From the NCBI GenBank assembly GCA_049972525.1, contig JBMFKI010000003.1, positions 1 through 64,000 of the forward strand: a stretch of DNA of 64,000 nt, given 5' to 3'. Source of the stretch: JAVZLQ01 sp049972525. GTDB lineage: Archaea > Thermoproteota > Bathyarchaeia > Bathyarchaeales > Bathycorpusculaceae. Below are positions 51,140 to 59,793 of this stretch, piece by piece. Within the stretch, counting starts at the first letter, position 1. Every line of letters begins with the position of its first letter. The notes under the pieces were generated by a model. That model had not been told where the DNA came from. It ran no database searches and was given only the letters and a program-made list of their open reading frames with translations. The position numbers and the translations under genes were made by a program.

Positions 51140-52000
51140 TTGTTTCCAAAGGTTCCAGATGAGCATAAGCCAAATAAGCCGTTGGTTCCGAATGGCTTAG
51201 GCATAGTCTATGTTTTAGTCAGCGCTGTGTACCTCTTTCTTCTAGAATATTTTCGCTCTCCAGTTGATGATGTCTCTGAGGCTTTGACTTTGGCGGTCTG
51301 CATATTGTTTGGTGGGTTTATGGGTTTGCTTGATGATTGGATGGATTTGCGTTGGCGTTACAAGGCTTTCTTTCCATTAATGGCGGCTATTCCGCTTGTT
51401 TCTTTGGCCACCAGACTTGGCGTGAGAACTTCTATGACTGTTCCAATAGTTGGGCTTGTTATAGACTTTGGCGCCGCCTACTTTTTCATTGTGATACCAC
51501 TGATTGTCACCATAACTACGAATACCGTAAATCAGCTTGGGGGGCTTAATGGTTTAGAGACTGTTTGTCCAGCCATAGTCATGATTGGTTTAATGGTTAT
51601 GTCTGGGGAAAACATGGTTCTGTTGTATGTTCCCTTAGCAGTTTGGCTTATTTTGGCTTTCTTCAATTTTCAGGGCAAAATTTTTGTTGGCAACACGGGA
51701 TCTTTCGCCATCGGTATGACGTTAGCATCCTTTGCCGTTATCTCAGATTTAAAAACTAGTTTGGTCATTTGCATTTTGCCGTACATCTTTAATTCAGCTT
51801 TGATTTTGTTGTCATATTTCTTTTTTAAGACTAAAGCACGCGTCTCATTTGACGGAGAAAAGCTTGTATCAGACCATAGAAGAAGCTTAATCACGCTAAT
51901 TACTTATCGTCGCCCATTAAGGGAAAGGCAAGTTGTCATTATAATTTCCCTTTTGGTCGCATTTTTCACTCTGCTCGCTGTACTTTTTGAGTGTTTATAA
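51140..52000 (+). CDS. GlcNAc-1-phosphate transferase-like (DPAGT1/MraY family)
   Basis: 286 residues, multi-helix membrane protein. Conserved elements are PDEHKPNKPLVPNGLG at the N-terminus, LDDWMDLRWRYK (acidic pair), NTVNQLGGLNGLE, VGNTGSFAIG and DHRRSL. It should load GlcNAc-1-P or a similar sugar onto dolichyl phosphate and begin N-glycan assembly. The frame begins at the motif just after where the first helix of other members ends; an in-frame TAG at 51125 blocks extension, so helix 1 is absent or the start is unusual (TTG at 51140). Operon partner of aglB. Confidence 0.88.
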   Translation: MFPKVPDEHKPNKPLVPNGLGIVYVLVSAVYLFLLEYFRSPVDDVSEALTLAVCILFGGFMGLLDDWMDLRWRYKAFFPLMAAIPLVSLATRLGVRTSMTVPIVGLVIDFGAAYFFIVIPLIVTITTNTVNQLGGLNGLETVCPAIVMIGLMVMSGENMVLLYVPLAVWLILAFFNFQGKIFVGNTGSFAIGMTLASFAVISDLKTSLVICILPYIFNSALILLSYFFFKTKARVSFDGEKLVSDHRRSLITLITYRRPLRERQVVIIISLLVAFFTLLAVLFECL

Positions 52001-52175
52001 GCCCCTTCGTGCTCTGTATGTAGCATGTGGCTGCATAAAAAATGCGAAAATTGGCTTCAGGCGAGGCTTAATTGCGAGAAGGCCAGCATTATATTTTCCA
52101 AAAATTTCAGTTAATAAATTTTAAAATTGTTAGGCATTAGATTTGGCGTCAAAAAATGATGGACTGAAATAGAGA

Positions 52176-52187
52176 GCAAAACTTAAT
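52176..52187 (+). promoter_or_regulatory. TATA-like box of the QueT transcript
   Basis: AACTTAATAAC sits about 27 nt before the start of the structured leader at 52215. The preceding 52001-52175 is A/T-rich and shows no gene. Confidence 0.4.
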
Positions 52188-52212
52188 AACATTTGAGTAG
52201 TTTGCATAGTTC

Positions 52213-52276
52213 AAATGGTGGGTGAGTGGGCCTCCACCCGTTCCGCCATAAAAACCCCGGAGTAGGAGGTGAAAAA
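52213..52276 (+). promoter_or_regulatory. Structured leader, candidate riboswitch of the QueT gene
   Basis: A 7-bp stem pairs ATGGTGG (52215-52221) with CCGCCAT (52243-52249). It is followed by an A-rich AAAAA, then CCCC (52255-52258), which can pair back with loop GGG (52228-52230) as an H-type pseudoknot. Loop CCTCC (52231-52235) is also fully complementary to the Shine-Dalgarno GGAGG (52265-52269). Two alternative folds that expose or hide the ribosome site are thus possible. The layout recalls preQ1 aptamers (stem, A-rich tail, pseudoknot), and the next gene is of the 7-deazaguanine transporter type. No match to a known class can be claimed by eye. Confidence 0.5.
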
Positions 52277-52837
52277 GTGAAATTTGACACGCGAGACATG
52301 GCTTTAACAGCAGTTTTTGCAGCTTTATATGCTGTGCTGGTGGCGTCTCAAGGACTGAGCGCTGCTGCTAGTGTACAGCTCCGTTTCGCTGATTGCCTCA
52401 TCCCCCTGTCAGCAATTTTTGGGTGGCCTGTCATCGTTGGACTAACTTGTGGGTGTGTTGTTGGTAATGTCACAACTTCCGCCACGCTTACAAACGGTAT
52501 TTACGATGTTGTCCTTGGACCCGTTGCCAATTTGATCGCTACCTATCTAATTTATGTGCTGAGAACTAAACGATTAATAGGCTGTGTGATAGGTTCAATA
52601 GTTGTCGGCGTTTTCGTTGGTAGTTACCTTTGGATGATATTTGGGCCTCCATCAAGCTGGTTTGGAATTTTACTCCCGACAAATTGGCCTATCTGGGTAA
52701 CAAGCATAGTAAGTATTACTGCAAGCAGTTTAGTGGCAATAGCGATGATTGGATATACGCTACTGACAGCCTTAAGCAAACCAAGCATCATAGAAGCGTT
52801 GAAATCAAAGGGGCTAAAAGTGGTTGCAGAAAATTAA
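52277..52837 (+). CDS. QueT-like ECF substrate-binding membrane protein
   Basis: 186 residues from the GTG at 52277, chosen for the exact GGAGGTGA at 52265-52272; an earlier GTG at 52226 lies within the leader. There are five or six membrane helices. DMALTAVFAALYAVLVASQG, VQLRFADCLIPLSAIFGWP, VGLTCGCVVGN and YDVVLGPVANLIATYLIYVLRTKR follow the QueT/COG4708 pattern. Likely imports a queuosine/archaeosine precursor (7-deazaguanine) with an ECF energising module encoded elsewhere. Substrate is inferred from the family. Confidence 0.82.
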   Translation: MKFDTRDMALTAVFAALYAVLVASQGLSAAASVQLRFADCLIPLSAIFGWPVIVGLTCGCVVGNVTTSATLTNGIYDVVLGPVANLIATYLIYVLRTKRLIGCVIGSIVVGVFVGSYLWMIFGPPSSWFGILLPTNWPIWVTSIVSITASSLVAIAMIGYTLLTALSKPSIIEALKSKGLKVVAEN

Positions 52838-52842
52838 GCGAA

Positions 52843-55512
52843 TTACATGAATCGTTCCAGTTTTGTTAATCCTATTATTTCGTCGAAGTCTAACCCTAAC
52901 GCGTCTAGCACCTGGTCGAATGTAGAGTGGAGGTACGCAATATACTTGTCAACGTCTATCTCGTTGTTTGTCGCCAGCTCCACAGGTTTGACATGCGGTT
53001 CTTTAATGACTTTAACGAAGCTTATGAGGTCTCCAGCTTTCAACTCTTGTCCCCCCTCTTTTAATATTCTTGCTGCTTTGACATGTTGCGGTGTTGTCTT
53101 TGTGTAGCGTTCTGGTTCTTCGCCTAACACCACGTTAAAGGCTAATTCTTCTAGGCTTTCCCATTCGCGTCTTTTAAGGCGCGTGTAGCAGTCGCGAATT
53201 ATTTCACACGTGTCCTTTTTGGCCTTTTCAAAGTCTGCTGGTGTTTTAACTGTAGCTAGACGTTCCTTCATTTTGTCAAACGCCTTCTTAATAAACAGTG
53301 GAATGTGCCTTTTTTTGCCGGTTAACCCCTTAACGTCAACGCTGCCATCCTCCAAAACTCCAAGGTAATTCTTTTTTCGGGAGCTGAAAACGACGTATCT
53401 GTAAACTTTATCAACGTCTAGGCTCATTTTTAACTCGCTTTCAGCCCACCTAGACAACTCTTCAATCTGCTCCTTTGATGGGTTTTTTAGGAATATGCTG
53501 TCCGTATCACCATAAAGCACTTGAATATTCAGCTCCTTCGCTTTGTTAATTATTCGTGTTATCGAATCTCTTCCTATGGCTGCTGTCGCTTCAGCTACTG
53601 GAGGACAGTAAAGGTCGAAAGTTTCAGCTCCAAAAACTCCATAGCTTGCATTCAAAATAACCTTTAAAGCTCCTTGAATTGGGTTATACCAGCTTTTCAA
53701 CTCCTCTGGCAAGCTTTTATCCTTTGACCTTGGCTTGTACCATCGTACGCGCAAATCCCTAAGTGAACCTATTATGAGGCTTTCTAGAGCCCGTTTTTTT
53801 GTGCAGACCCAGTGTGGAGTATCTGGGATTATGTTATTGCGGCATTCTGGGTGCACACATAAAATGGACTGGTAGCCCAAGTTCCAAACCTTTATTATCG
53901 ATGGGTATAGACTTTGAAAGTCTAAGTCGGCCACGTTGAAGTGTACGCCTGGCACTGGTTCTACTACTATCGCGCCTTTGTATTTTTTGCCCTTGATTAT
54001 CGCTTTCGTCGCAGTTTTGCCTTTCACAGCTAGGATTTCCTCCGCATTTGGTATGAGCATGTTTCTTCTTCGGTGTTCTCTATGTAGAAAGTTTCTTATC
54101 CAACGTGAAACTCCCTGTCGGCTAACATCTTCCATTGGCATACTGCTAACTCTAGCCAAGACCAGAATAAGCTTCATCACCAATTCATCTTCAAAGCTTG
54201 TGAGTTTGAAGGTTATTTCAGCGTCTCTAAAGCAGTACTTTGCAAGTTCCGTATAAGTGAGCTCGCCTAAAGGCTTTTCTAAGCGGATTTTTTCCATGCC
54301 GATTAAAGCTTTGCCAACATCATCAAGCGTTACGTCTCTATACTTGTTGTTGAAAGCGTAAATTTGGACTGAACGGTTGAAGAAGAACTTGTATAAGTCT
54401 ATGTGGACGCCATACTTTAAGAGGCATACGCGTTTGCCAACATCTATTGGAATTTCGTCTTTTTTTAAACCAAAATTTTCTGCTCTGTGCGCCAAATATC
54501 GCAGGTCGAAATCATCACCGTTAAACGTTACAATGAAGGGGTAACTCCACAAAGCCTCAAAAACAGCCTTAATAAGTTTCTCTTCGGAGTCAAAATACTC
54601 TAAACGCACATCAGCGGGTAAATGCTCACTTCCCTCGCGTACCCCTTCGCGTTTCAAAAGCAACACCCGCATCATCCCATCTGAACCATAAAGTGAAACA
54701 CAGACAATAGGATAGGCTGCCTCGCGCGCGTCCGGCATTCTTGTTGGAACTGGCGAATGGACCTCTATATCTAGAGCTAAACGGCGAAACTTCGGTGCAG
54801 GGTACTCCAGAAGCCTTGCCCACTGTTCGATATGCATCATTTCCTCATCAGTTGCATCCCGAAAAATCTCCATTATCTGTTTGACGGCTTTTTCCGGCTC
54901 TCCCAAACTTTTTAGGACGAGATTGCCATCTTTAACCTCGTAAATCATTCCAGGCCAAAGATTTTTGTCGTAAATATATGATTGGTAATACTTTATTTTT
55001 GCTTCCCAAACCTTAATCTGTTCTGGGGCTATCGGCGCCTCTGCAACTTTTGGGAAATCTTCGGGAATTATGTCTCTGATACACCCTTTTGGGCGTCCGC
55101 CAATTGCTAATGGATCTTTAGCCACGATTTTTGTAACTTTCACATTCTTGTCAAGCAGTGGGTCGAATTTCTCTACAATTTCAAAATAGTCAAAACCTGG
55201 ATGCTTTTTTAGGCGGCTTATTTTCTCAAGCTCTAGCGGCGAAAGATTTGTTAAACAGTAGGGCTTATGCCCGCTATTGTCGTACCAGAAGTAGATTTGA
55301 CCTGAAACCGGCTCGTAAAGTTTGATTAAGACTTTGCCAGCTTTTCCGTCGTATGTCGCTGAAACAAAATAGGACGCTGTGAGGTTTTTTGGCGCCAGGG
55401 GCGGAAAGGCGCGTTTTTTCCTTTCTTCGAGCACCTTCTCCGTAAAGGGTAGAGTTTCAACTTCCCTTTCAATTTTCGGGGCTGAAAACTCGTCTATTCT
55501 GCGTTGAACCAT
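52843..55512 (-). CDS. polB: Family B DNA polymerase
   Basis: 889 residues from the ATG at 55512 (GGAG 5 nt upstream). The 3'-5' exonuclease motifs are LALDIEVHSP, VTFNGDDFDLRYL and YCFRDAEITF. The polymerase motifs are DLDFQSLYPSII (A), KVILNASYGVFGA (B) and VLYGDTDSIFLK (C). An RPKGCIRDIIPEDFP segment lies in the N-terminal domain. No intein at the usual A or C sites. It is a replicative polymerase of the PolB type. The gene stands alone between queT (convergent) and the NSUN gene (divergent). The gap 55513-55811 has a promoter-like TATA for the latter and nothing else seen. Confidence 0.97.
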   Translation of the reverse strand: MVQRRIDEFSAPKIEREVETLPFTEKVLEERKKRAFPPLAPKNLTASYFVSATYDGKAGKVLIKLYEPVSGQIYFWYDNSGHKPYCLTNLSPLELEKISRLKKHPGFDYFEIVEKFDPLLDKNVKVTKIVAKDPLAIGGRPKGCIRDIIPEDFPKVAEAPIAPEQIKVWEAKIKYYQSYIYDKNLWPGMIYEVKDGNLVLKSLGEPEKAVKQIMEIFRDATDEEMMHIEQWARLLEYPAPKFRRLALDIEVHSPVPTRMPDAREAAYPIVCVSLYGSDGMMRVLLLKREGVREGSEHLPADVRLEYFDSEEKLIKAVFEALWSYPFIVTFNGDDFDLRYLAHRAENFGLKKDEIPIDVGKRVCLLKYGVHIDLYKFFFNRSVQIYAFNNKYRDVTLDDVGKALIGMEKIRLEKPLGELTYTELAKYCFRDAEITFKLTSFEDELVMKLILVLARVSSMPMEDVSRQGVSRWIRNFLHREHRRRNMLIPNAEEILAVKGKTATKAIIKGKKYKGAIVVEPVPGVHFNVADLDFQSLYPSIIKVWNLGYQSILCVHPECRNNIIPDTPHWVCTKKRALESLIIGSLRDLRVRWYKPRSKDKSLPEELKSWYNPIQGALKVILNASYGVFGAETFDLYCPPVAEATAAIGRDSITRIINKAKELNIQVLYGDTDSIFLKNPSKEQIEELSRWAESELKMSLDVDKVYRYVVFSSRKKNYLGVLEDGSVDVKGLTGKKRHIPLFIKKAFDKMKERLATVKTPADFEKAKKDTCEIIRDCYTRLKRREWESLEELAFNVVLGEEPERYTKTTPQHVKAARILKEGGQELKAGDLISFVKVIKEPHVKPVELATNNEIDVDKYIAYLHSTFDQVLDALGLDFDEIIGLTKLERFM

Positions 55513-55811
55513 CAGCACTCCTAACTCACTATTTGATTAGGAGTTTACTAAAATCTCTTGCTGTTTCCTCTATGAGGCGCTTTTTAAATGATCTTCTTTT
55601 GAGAATAATTGAAGTTGTGAGCTTTAAAAAGCGTGATTAAAACCATGCTTGCATGTTTTCTGAAATACCTTTCTCGCCACAACCACATATGGATTTGACC
55701 CTTGAAGCTTTCCATTTCGGTCCAGGAAAAACGCTTGCACACCCCAATAACCCATATACACTTAAGTATTAATTTTCTAGAACTGTAAGGGAAATGGAGT
55801 GACACTGGTAA

Positions 55812-57164
55812 TTGCTAAGGGAAGCGTGGACACTTGCTATTGAAACTATGAGCTGGATGGAGATGCAAAAGCTAAGCGAGCGTCTAGCATTGGCAAAGAC
55901 CGTTAAGCAGCTGGGCATCAGCGACGCGGACGCCGTAAGGCTTGCGCATATGCTTGTCTGCGAAACTGTTAGGCGGCGAAACTTCATAGATGCTTTCATA
56001 AACAGTGTTTTGAAGCCTAAAACCATAAGTGAATTCGATTTGGGCGTTCAAGCTTTTTTGAGGCTCTATGTTTATCAAACGCGCATAACCAAAAACTGGT
56101 CGGAAATTGATTTTAAGGAAGCTGAAAAAATTGCGAAAACCACGCGTGCAATTCTCGGATGGAAAACGCTAAAGGGCGTTGAGCATGTCTTGGGGTTTCT
56201 GTTAACGCAAAATCCTGAAGTGGTGATGGATGGTTTGGGTGATGAGGAGAGAGTTGCGCTTTCCACCTTTCATCCAACATGGTTCGTGAAGTATTGCTTT
56301 AGGGTTTTTGGACGTGTTGAGGCAATAAAGATTTTAGAGGCGAACATACAGCCACCGCCGACTTACATTAGGCTGAACACGCTAAAGGCTGATGAAGATA
56401 CGATTCTAAAAGAGCTTAAGGGAGAAGGCGTGAAGGTTGAAAAAGTCACTTTGCTGAAGTATGCCTACAGAGTTTTAGGCGTCGAAAAACCTTTAACACG
56501 GTTAGAAAGTTTCAGAAAAGGCTTATTTTACATACAGGATAAGGCAAGCTGTTTTGCTGCTGAGGTGGCAAGTCCTAAGCCTGACATGGTTGTTCTTGAT
56601 GTTTGTGCTGCTCCAGGGGCAAAAACCACCTATTTGGCACAGCTGATGCAAAACCGCGGTACAATATACTCAATAGATTATTCAAAGCGTAGAATGGACA
56701 TTTGGAGAGGAGAGGTTAACCGTATGGGCGTCAAAATAGCTGTCCCAATAATTGCAGACGCGTGTAACCCTTTACCCGTAAATTTAGAAGCAGACATCGT
56801 CATTTTGGATCCACCGTGCACGAGCACTGGTGCCTTTGGGAAACTACCCTCTGCAAAATGGAGGCTTACGAGGCGTTCTGTTGATAAAATGGCTGAAATT
56901 CAATGGCAAATGCTATGTAGCTGCGCTGAAAAGGTGAAGCCTGGCGGTAAACTTGTCTATTCTACATGCAGCATAACCGTTGAAGAAAATGAGATGCTTA
57001 TTGAACGCTTCTTAAAATTGCATCCAGAATTTCTACTGATAGACGTTACGCCGAAGATAGGTTTGCCAGGGTTAAGAGGAATGGAAAAATGCATGAGACT
57101 TTATCCTAATGTGCATGCTTGTAACGGATTTTTCATTGCTCAACTCTCAAAAAGTTATGCATGA
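55812..57164 (+). CDS. RNA m5C methyltransferase (NSUN/Trm4 type) with NusB-like N-terminus
   Basis: 450 residues from TTG 55812 (GGAGTGA upstream). Residues 1-150 are helical and NusB-like (TVKQLGISDADAVRLAHML..RNFIDAFINSVL). The SAM-binding core is VLDVCAAPGAKTTYLAQLM, IYSIDYSKRRMDI and ADIVILDPPCTSTGAFGKLPSAKWRL, with the nucleophile Cys in STCSITVEENE. A NusB-like domain plus NOP2/Sun is the layout of bacterial RsmB; the target here (tRNA or rRNA cytosine) is not determined. Confidence 0.93.
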   Translation: MLREAWTLAIETMSWMEMQKLSERLALAKTVKQLGISDADAVRLAHMLVCETVRRRNFIDAFINSVLKPKTISEFDLGVQAFLRLYVYQTRITKNWSEIDFKEAEKIAKTTRAILGWKTLKGVEHVLGFLLTQNPEVVMDGLGDEERVALSTFHPTWFVKYCFRVFGRVEAIKILEANIQPPPTYIRLNTLKADEDTILKELKGEGVKVEKVTLLKYAYRVLGVEKPLTRLESFRKGLFYIQDKASCFAAEVASPKPDMVVLDVCAAPGAKTTYLAQLMQNRGTIYSIDYSKRRMDIWRGEVNRMGVKIAVPIIADACNPLPVNLEADIVILDPPCTSTGAFGKLPSAKWRLTRRSVDKMAEIQWQMLCSCAEKVKPGGKLVYSTCSITVEENEMLIERFLKLHPEFLLIDVTPKIGLPGLRGMEKCMRLYPNVHACNGFFIAQLSKSYA

Positions 57165-57167
57165 AAT

Positions 57168-58064
57168 CTATTTATGAGATTTTTCCAAGCGGCAAAGTAT
57201 TTCAAAAATTATCTTTGCAGCTTGAACCGATGAGACACCTTGGTCGTAGTTTGGGGCAACCTCTACAACATCGAAACCGATCACTCTTTTGTCGCAGATG
57301 CCTTCAAGAATATCTATCAACGTATGCGTTTCTATTCCTTCTGGTTCCGGGTTCTGTACTGCTGGGGCGTATGCTGGGTCAAGAACGTCCATGTCGACAG
57401 ATATATAGATATATTTATACTTCGTCAGTTTTTCCTTCAGTTTTTCGGCAATTTTTTTGCTTTCTTCTCTTCTAATTTGCTGTGTCGTGGAGAATTCTAT
57501 TTCGGCTTTCTTTGCATAAGCTAATTCTTCTCTGCAAACTGCCCTCGTGCCAACTTCTAGAATCTTTGCTGGCTTTAGCTCTTCGTTTATCCTTCGCATG
57601 AAAGTAGCGTGTGAAAGTTTTAAGCCCATAAACTCGTTTCGCAAATCGAGATGTGCATCAAAACTTACTAAAGCGGTTTTCCGTGTTTTATCGCCTAAAC
57701 CGCTAATGACGCCTAAAGTTATTGTGTGTTCTCCACCAATCGCAACTGGAATTTTGCCTGCGTCAACGATTTCCTTAATTACAAGTGCTGTTCTCTCCAA
57801 AGTTTTTTTTGTATCTGTTGATACATGCAAGTCGCCCAAATCGTGTATCCTTAAATCTTCAACATCGATTCCTGTGCGGAAACTGTGCGTTTCTATATTT
57901 AATGATGCTTGGCGAATTGCATTTGGTCCAAACCTTGCTCCGGTGCGATAAGTGCTTGTGACGTCGAATGGAACCCCAAGAATTGTGTAGTCTGCTTCTT
58001 CGAAAGGTTTCTGGAAACCGCTGAAAAAGTTTGGTTGCGAGGTGAAAAGTTCGCGGTTGCTCAT
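57168..58064 (-). CDS. speB: Agmatinase-family ureohydrolase
   Basis: 298 residues. The Mn2-site motifs of ureohydrolases are GGEHTITLGVI, SFDAHLDLRNEF and SVDMDVLDPAYAPAVQNPEPEG (DxD). It most likely splits agmatine to putrescine and urea in polyamine synthesis. Formimidoylglutamase and arginase share the fold; the formimino route in this window uses ftcD, so agmatinase is preferred. It converges with the m5C methyltransferase gene (3 nt). Confidence 0.9.
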   Translation of the reverse strand: MSNRELFTSQPNFFSGFQKPFEEADYTILGVPFDVTSTYRTGARFGPNAIRQASLNIETHSFRTGIDVEDLRIHDLGDLHVSTDTKKTLERTALVIKEIVDAGKIPVAIGGEHTITLGVISGLGDKTRKTALVSFDAHLDLRNEFMGLKLSHATFMRRINEELKPAKILEVGTRAVCREELAYAKKAEIEFSTTQQIRREESKKIAEKLKEKLTKYKYIYISVDMDVLDPAYAPAVQNPEPEGIETHTLIDILEGICDKRVIGFDVVEVAPNYDQGVSSVQAAKIIFEILCRLEKSHK

Positions 58065-58214
58065 TAGTTTTCTCCTCTTTTGTTTTGCATATCTGTTTGT
58101 TTGCCTCTAAACTTTTTCGTTCCGACGCTTGAATATGTAATGCCGTTGAGCGTTTAAACATTAAATTTATTAATGTTGCTGTTAAATGCATTAAAGTTAA
58201 AGGGCGGTTTGAAA

Positions 58215-58568
58215 ATGTCCGTTAGGGCAAAGCTTAAAATCGAAAGCGTTGGAATGCTTTCAGTTTCAGTTTTTTACCTTGTTGTTGGTGCTTTATGCTT
58301 TTTCGTTTTAGCCACAAACTTCCGACTGATTCATATCGGCATAATTGGCGTTTTCAGCCTAATAACCAGCTATGGAGTTTTTAAGAAACGTTTTTGGGCG
58401 ATGTGGAGTGCGATCATACTGCTTTTCATGGCAACGGTTTTCTCTGCAACAATACTTTACTTCTTTTTCGGAAAAGACCTTGTTCTCGACTTAGGCTCCG
58501 TGGTGTACTTAGTTTTGACATGGATTTTTACGGCGTATTTGGCTGCGAAAAGGAAAAACTTGAGCTAA
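58215..58568 (+). CDS. Four-helix membrane protein
   Basis: 117 residues from the ATG at 58215 (GGGCGG upstream). Four hydrophobic helices at about 14-36, 40-58, 65-85 and 95-112. No charged catalytic residues and no family recognised. It overlaps the 3' end of the moeA gene on the other strand by 41 nt. Likely an integral membrane protein of unknown role. Confidence 0.62.
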   Translation: MSVRAKLKIESVGMLSVSVFYLVVGALCFFVLATNFRLIHIGIIGVFSLITSYGVFKKRFWAMWSAIILLFMATVFSATILYFFFGKDLVLDLGSVVYLVLTWIFTAYLAAKRKNLS

Positions 58569-59793
58569 AAAGTCTAACCGTAACCTCTTCCCCCTCTTCT
58601 ATAAACTGCTGGTTTTCAGCTATCTCAACGAATCCATCTGCCTTTGCAAGAGTTGTTATGGCGCCAGAAAGCCCAGACTGGACGGGTTCAGCGATAAGCC
58701 TGTTCATTTTATCACGGCTTAACCTAACCATAACAAAAGTTCGTCTTCCCTTTGCTGGAAAAATTCGAGTGGCAGAAAACGCCCTAACGGTAAAATTATC
58801 CTCAGTTTTCCTTCCAGACATGCTCAAAAGCACTGGACGAGTAAGCAGATGGAAAATCAGGAGAGCGGATGTTGGATGACCTGGAAGCGAAAAGACGGGC
58901 TTATCATTTATTAGAGCTACCGTTGTTGGTTTTCCAGGTTTTGTCGCAATTCCGCATATCATAACTCCTGGTTTTCCAAGCGAATTCAGGATTTGCGGAA
59001 TGACATCCTTTGGACCTACGGAAACTCCGCCTGAGGTTATAACTATGTCTGTTGTCGCTAGGGCATCTTCCAGCGCTTTTTGCATTTCAGTTTTCTCGTC
59101 TGGAAAGACGCCCATATAAACTGGCTTTCCGCCACTTTCTAAAACTGCTGTGCTTAGGCTGTAAGTGTTTATGTCATAAATTTTTCCTGGAAGAAGCTTC
59201 TTGCCTGGTTCTGTTATCTCCACACCTGTTGATAAAACTGCCACTTTTGGAATCCTGTAGACTTTCACTTTTGCTAATCCCAAAGCAGCTAAAACGCCTA
59301 TTTCCCTTGAACCTAAAAGTTTTCCAGCTTTAAGAACTGTTTCACCCTTCTTTATGTCTGAGCCTGCCTTCATGACGTTTTCATCCCTTGTAACGGCTGT
59401 GTAAACGTATAAGTTGTTGTCCCTTTTCTCCGCGTGTTCAAGTGGAACAACAGCGTCTGCCCCTTCTGGTATTGGTGCGCCGGTCATGATTTCAGTAGCC
59501 ATTCCCTTTCGGATTTTTATTTTTGGCTGCTCTCCAACGCTTACTGTACCGCAAACTCTCAATATCACAGGTTTGTTTTCTTCTGCGCCAAACGTGTCTT
59601 CAGCCTTTAAGGCGTATCCGTCAACTGTTGAGCGGTTGAATGGTGGAATATCCAAACTTGCGGTTATGTTTTCTGCTAAGACTCTATTGTGGGCTTCTAG
59701 AAGCGAAATTTCCTCAACGCCTAAAGGCTTGAGTTTGAAATATTTTCTGATGATCTCCTGTACTTCTTCGATGGTTAAAAGCCTTCTAAACAT
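58528..59793 (-). CDS. moeA: Molybdopterin molybdenumtransferase MoeA (copy 1)
   Basis: 421 residues, normal length. Markers are DIPPFNRSTVDGYALKAEDT, MTGAPIPEGADAVVPLE, VAVLSTGVEITEPGKKLLPGKIYDINTYSL, ITSGGVSVGPKDVIP and FSLPGHPTSALLIFH. It inserts molybdate or tungstate into adenylated molybdopterin. It overlaps the upstream moeA copy by 19 nt; the two copies form one transcript. Two MoeA proteins are common in archaea that use tungsten enzymes, so the pair may divide the metals, which is inference. Confidence 0.93.
   Translation of the reverse strand: MFRRLLTIEEVQEIIRKYFKLKPLGVEEISLLEAHNRVLAENITASLDIPPFNRSTVDGYALKAEDTFGAEENKPVILRVCGTVSVGEQPKIKIRKGMATEIMTGAPIPEGADAVVPLEHAEKRDNNLYVYTAVTRDENVMKAGSDIKKGETVLKAGKLLGSREIGVLAALGLAKVKVYRIPKVAVLSTGVEITEPGKKLLPGKIYDINTYSLSTAVLESGGKPVYMGVFPDEKTEMQKALEDALATTDIVITSGGVSVGPKDVIPQILNSLGKPGVMICGIATKPGKPTTVALINDKPVFSLPGHPTSALLIFHLLTRPVLLSMSGRKTEDNFTVRAFSATRIFPAKGRRTFVMVRLSRDKMNRLIAEPVQSGLSGAITTLAKADGFVEIAENQQFIEEGEEVTVRLFSSSFSFSQPNTP

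Noticed and set aside
55584..55805. 73-residue minus-strand frame between polB and the m5C methyltransferase gene
   Set aside because: Biased composition without motif, and it covers the promoter region of the divergent gene.
57168..58064. Ureohydrolase as formimidoylglutamase (HutG) of the histidine pathway
   Set aside because: It is 22 kb from the hut genes and ftcD already handles formiminoglutamate; agmatinase is the simpler call.
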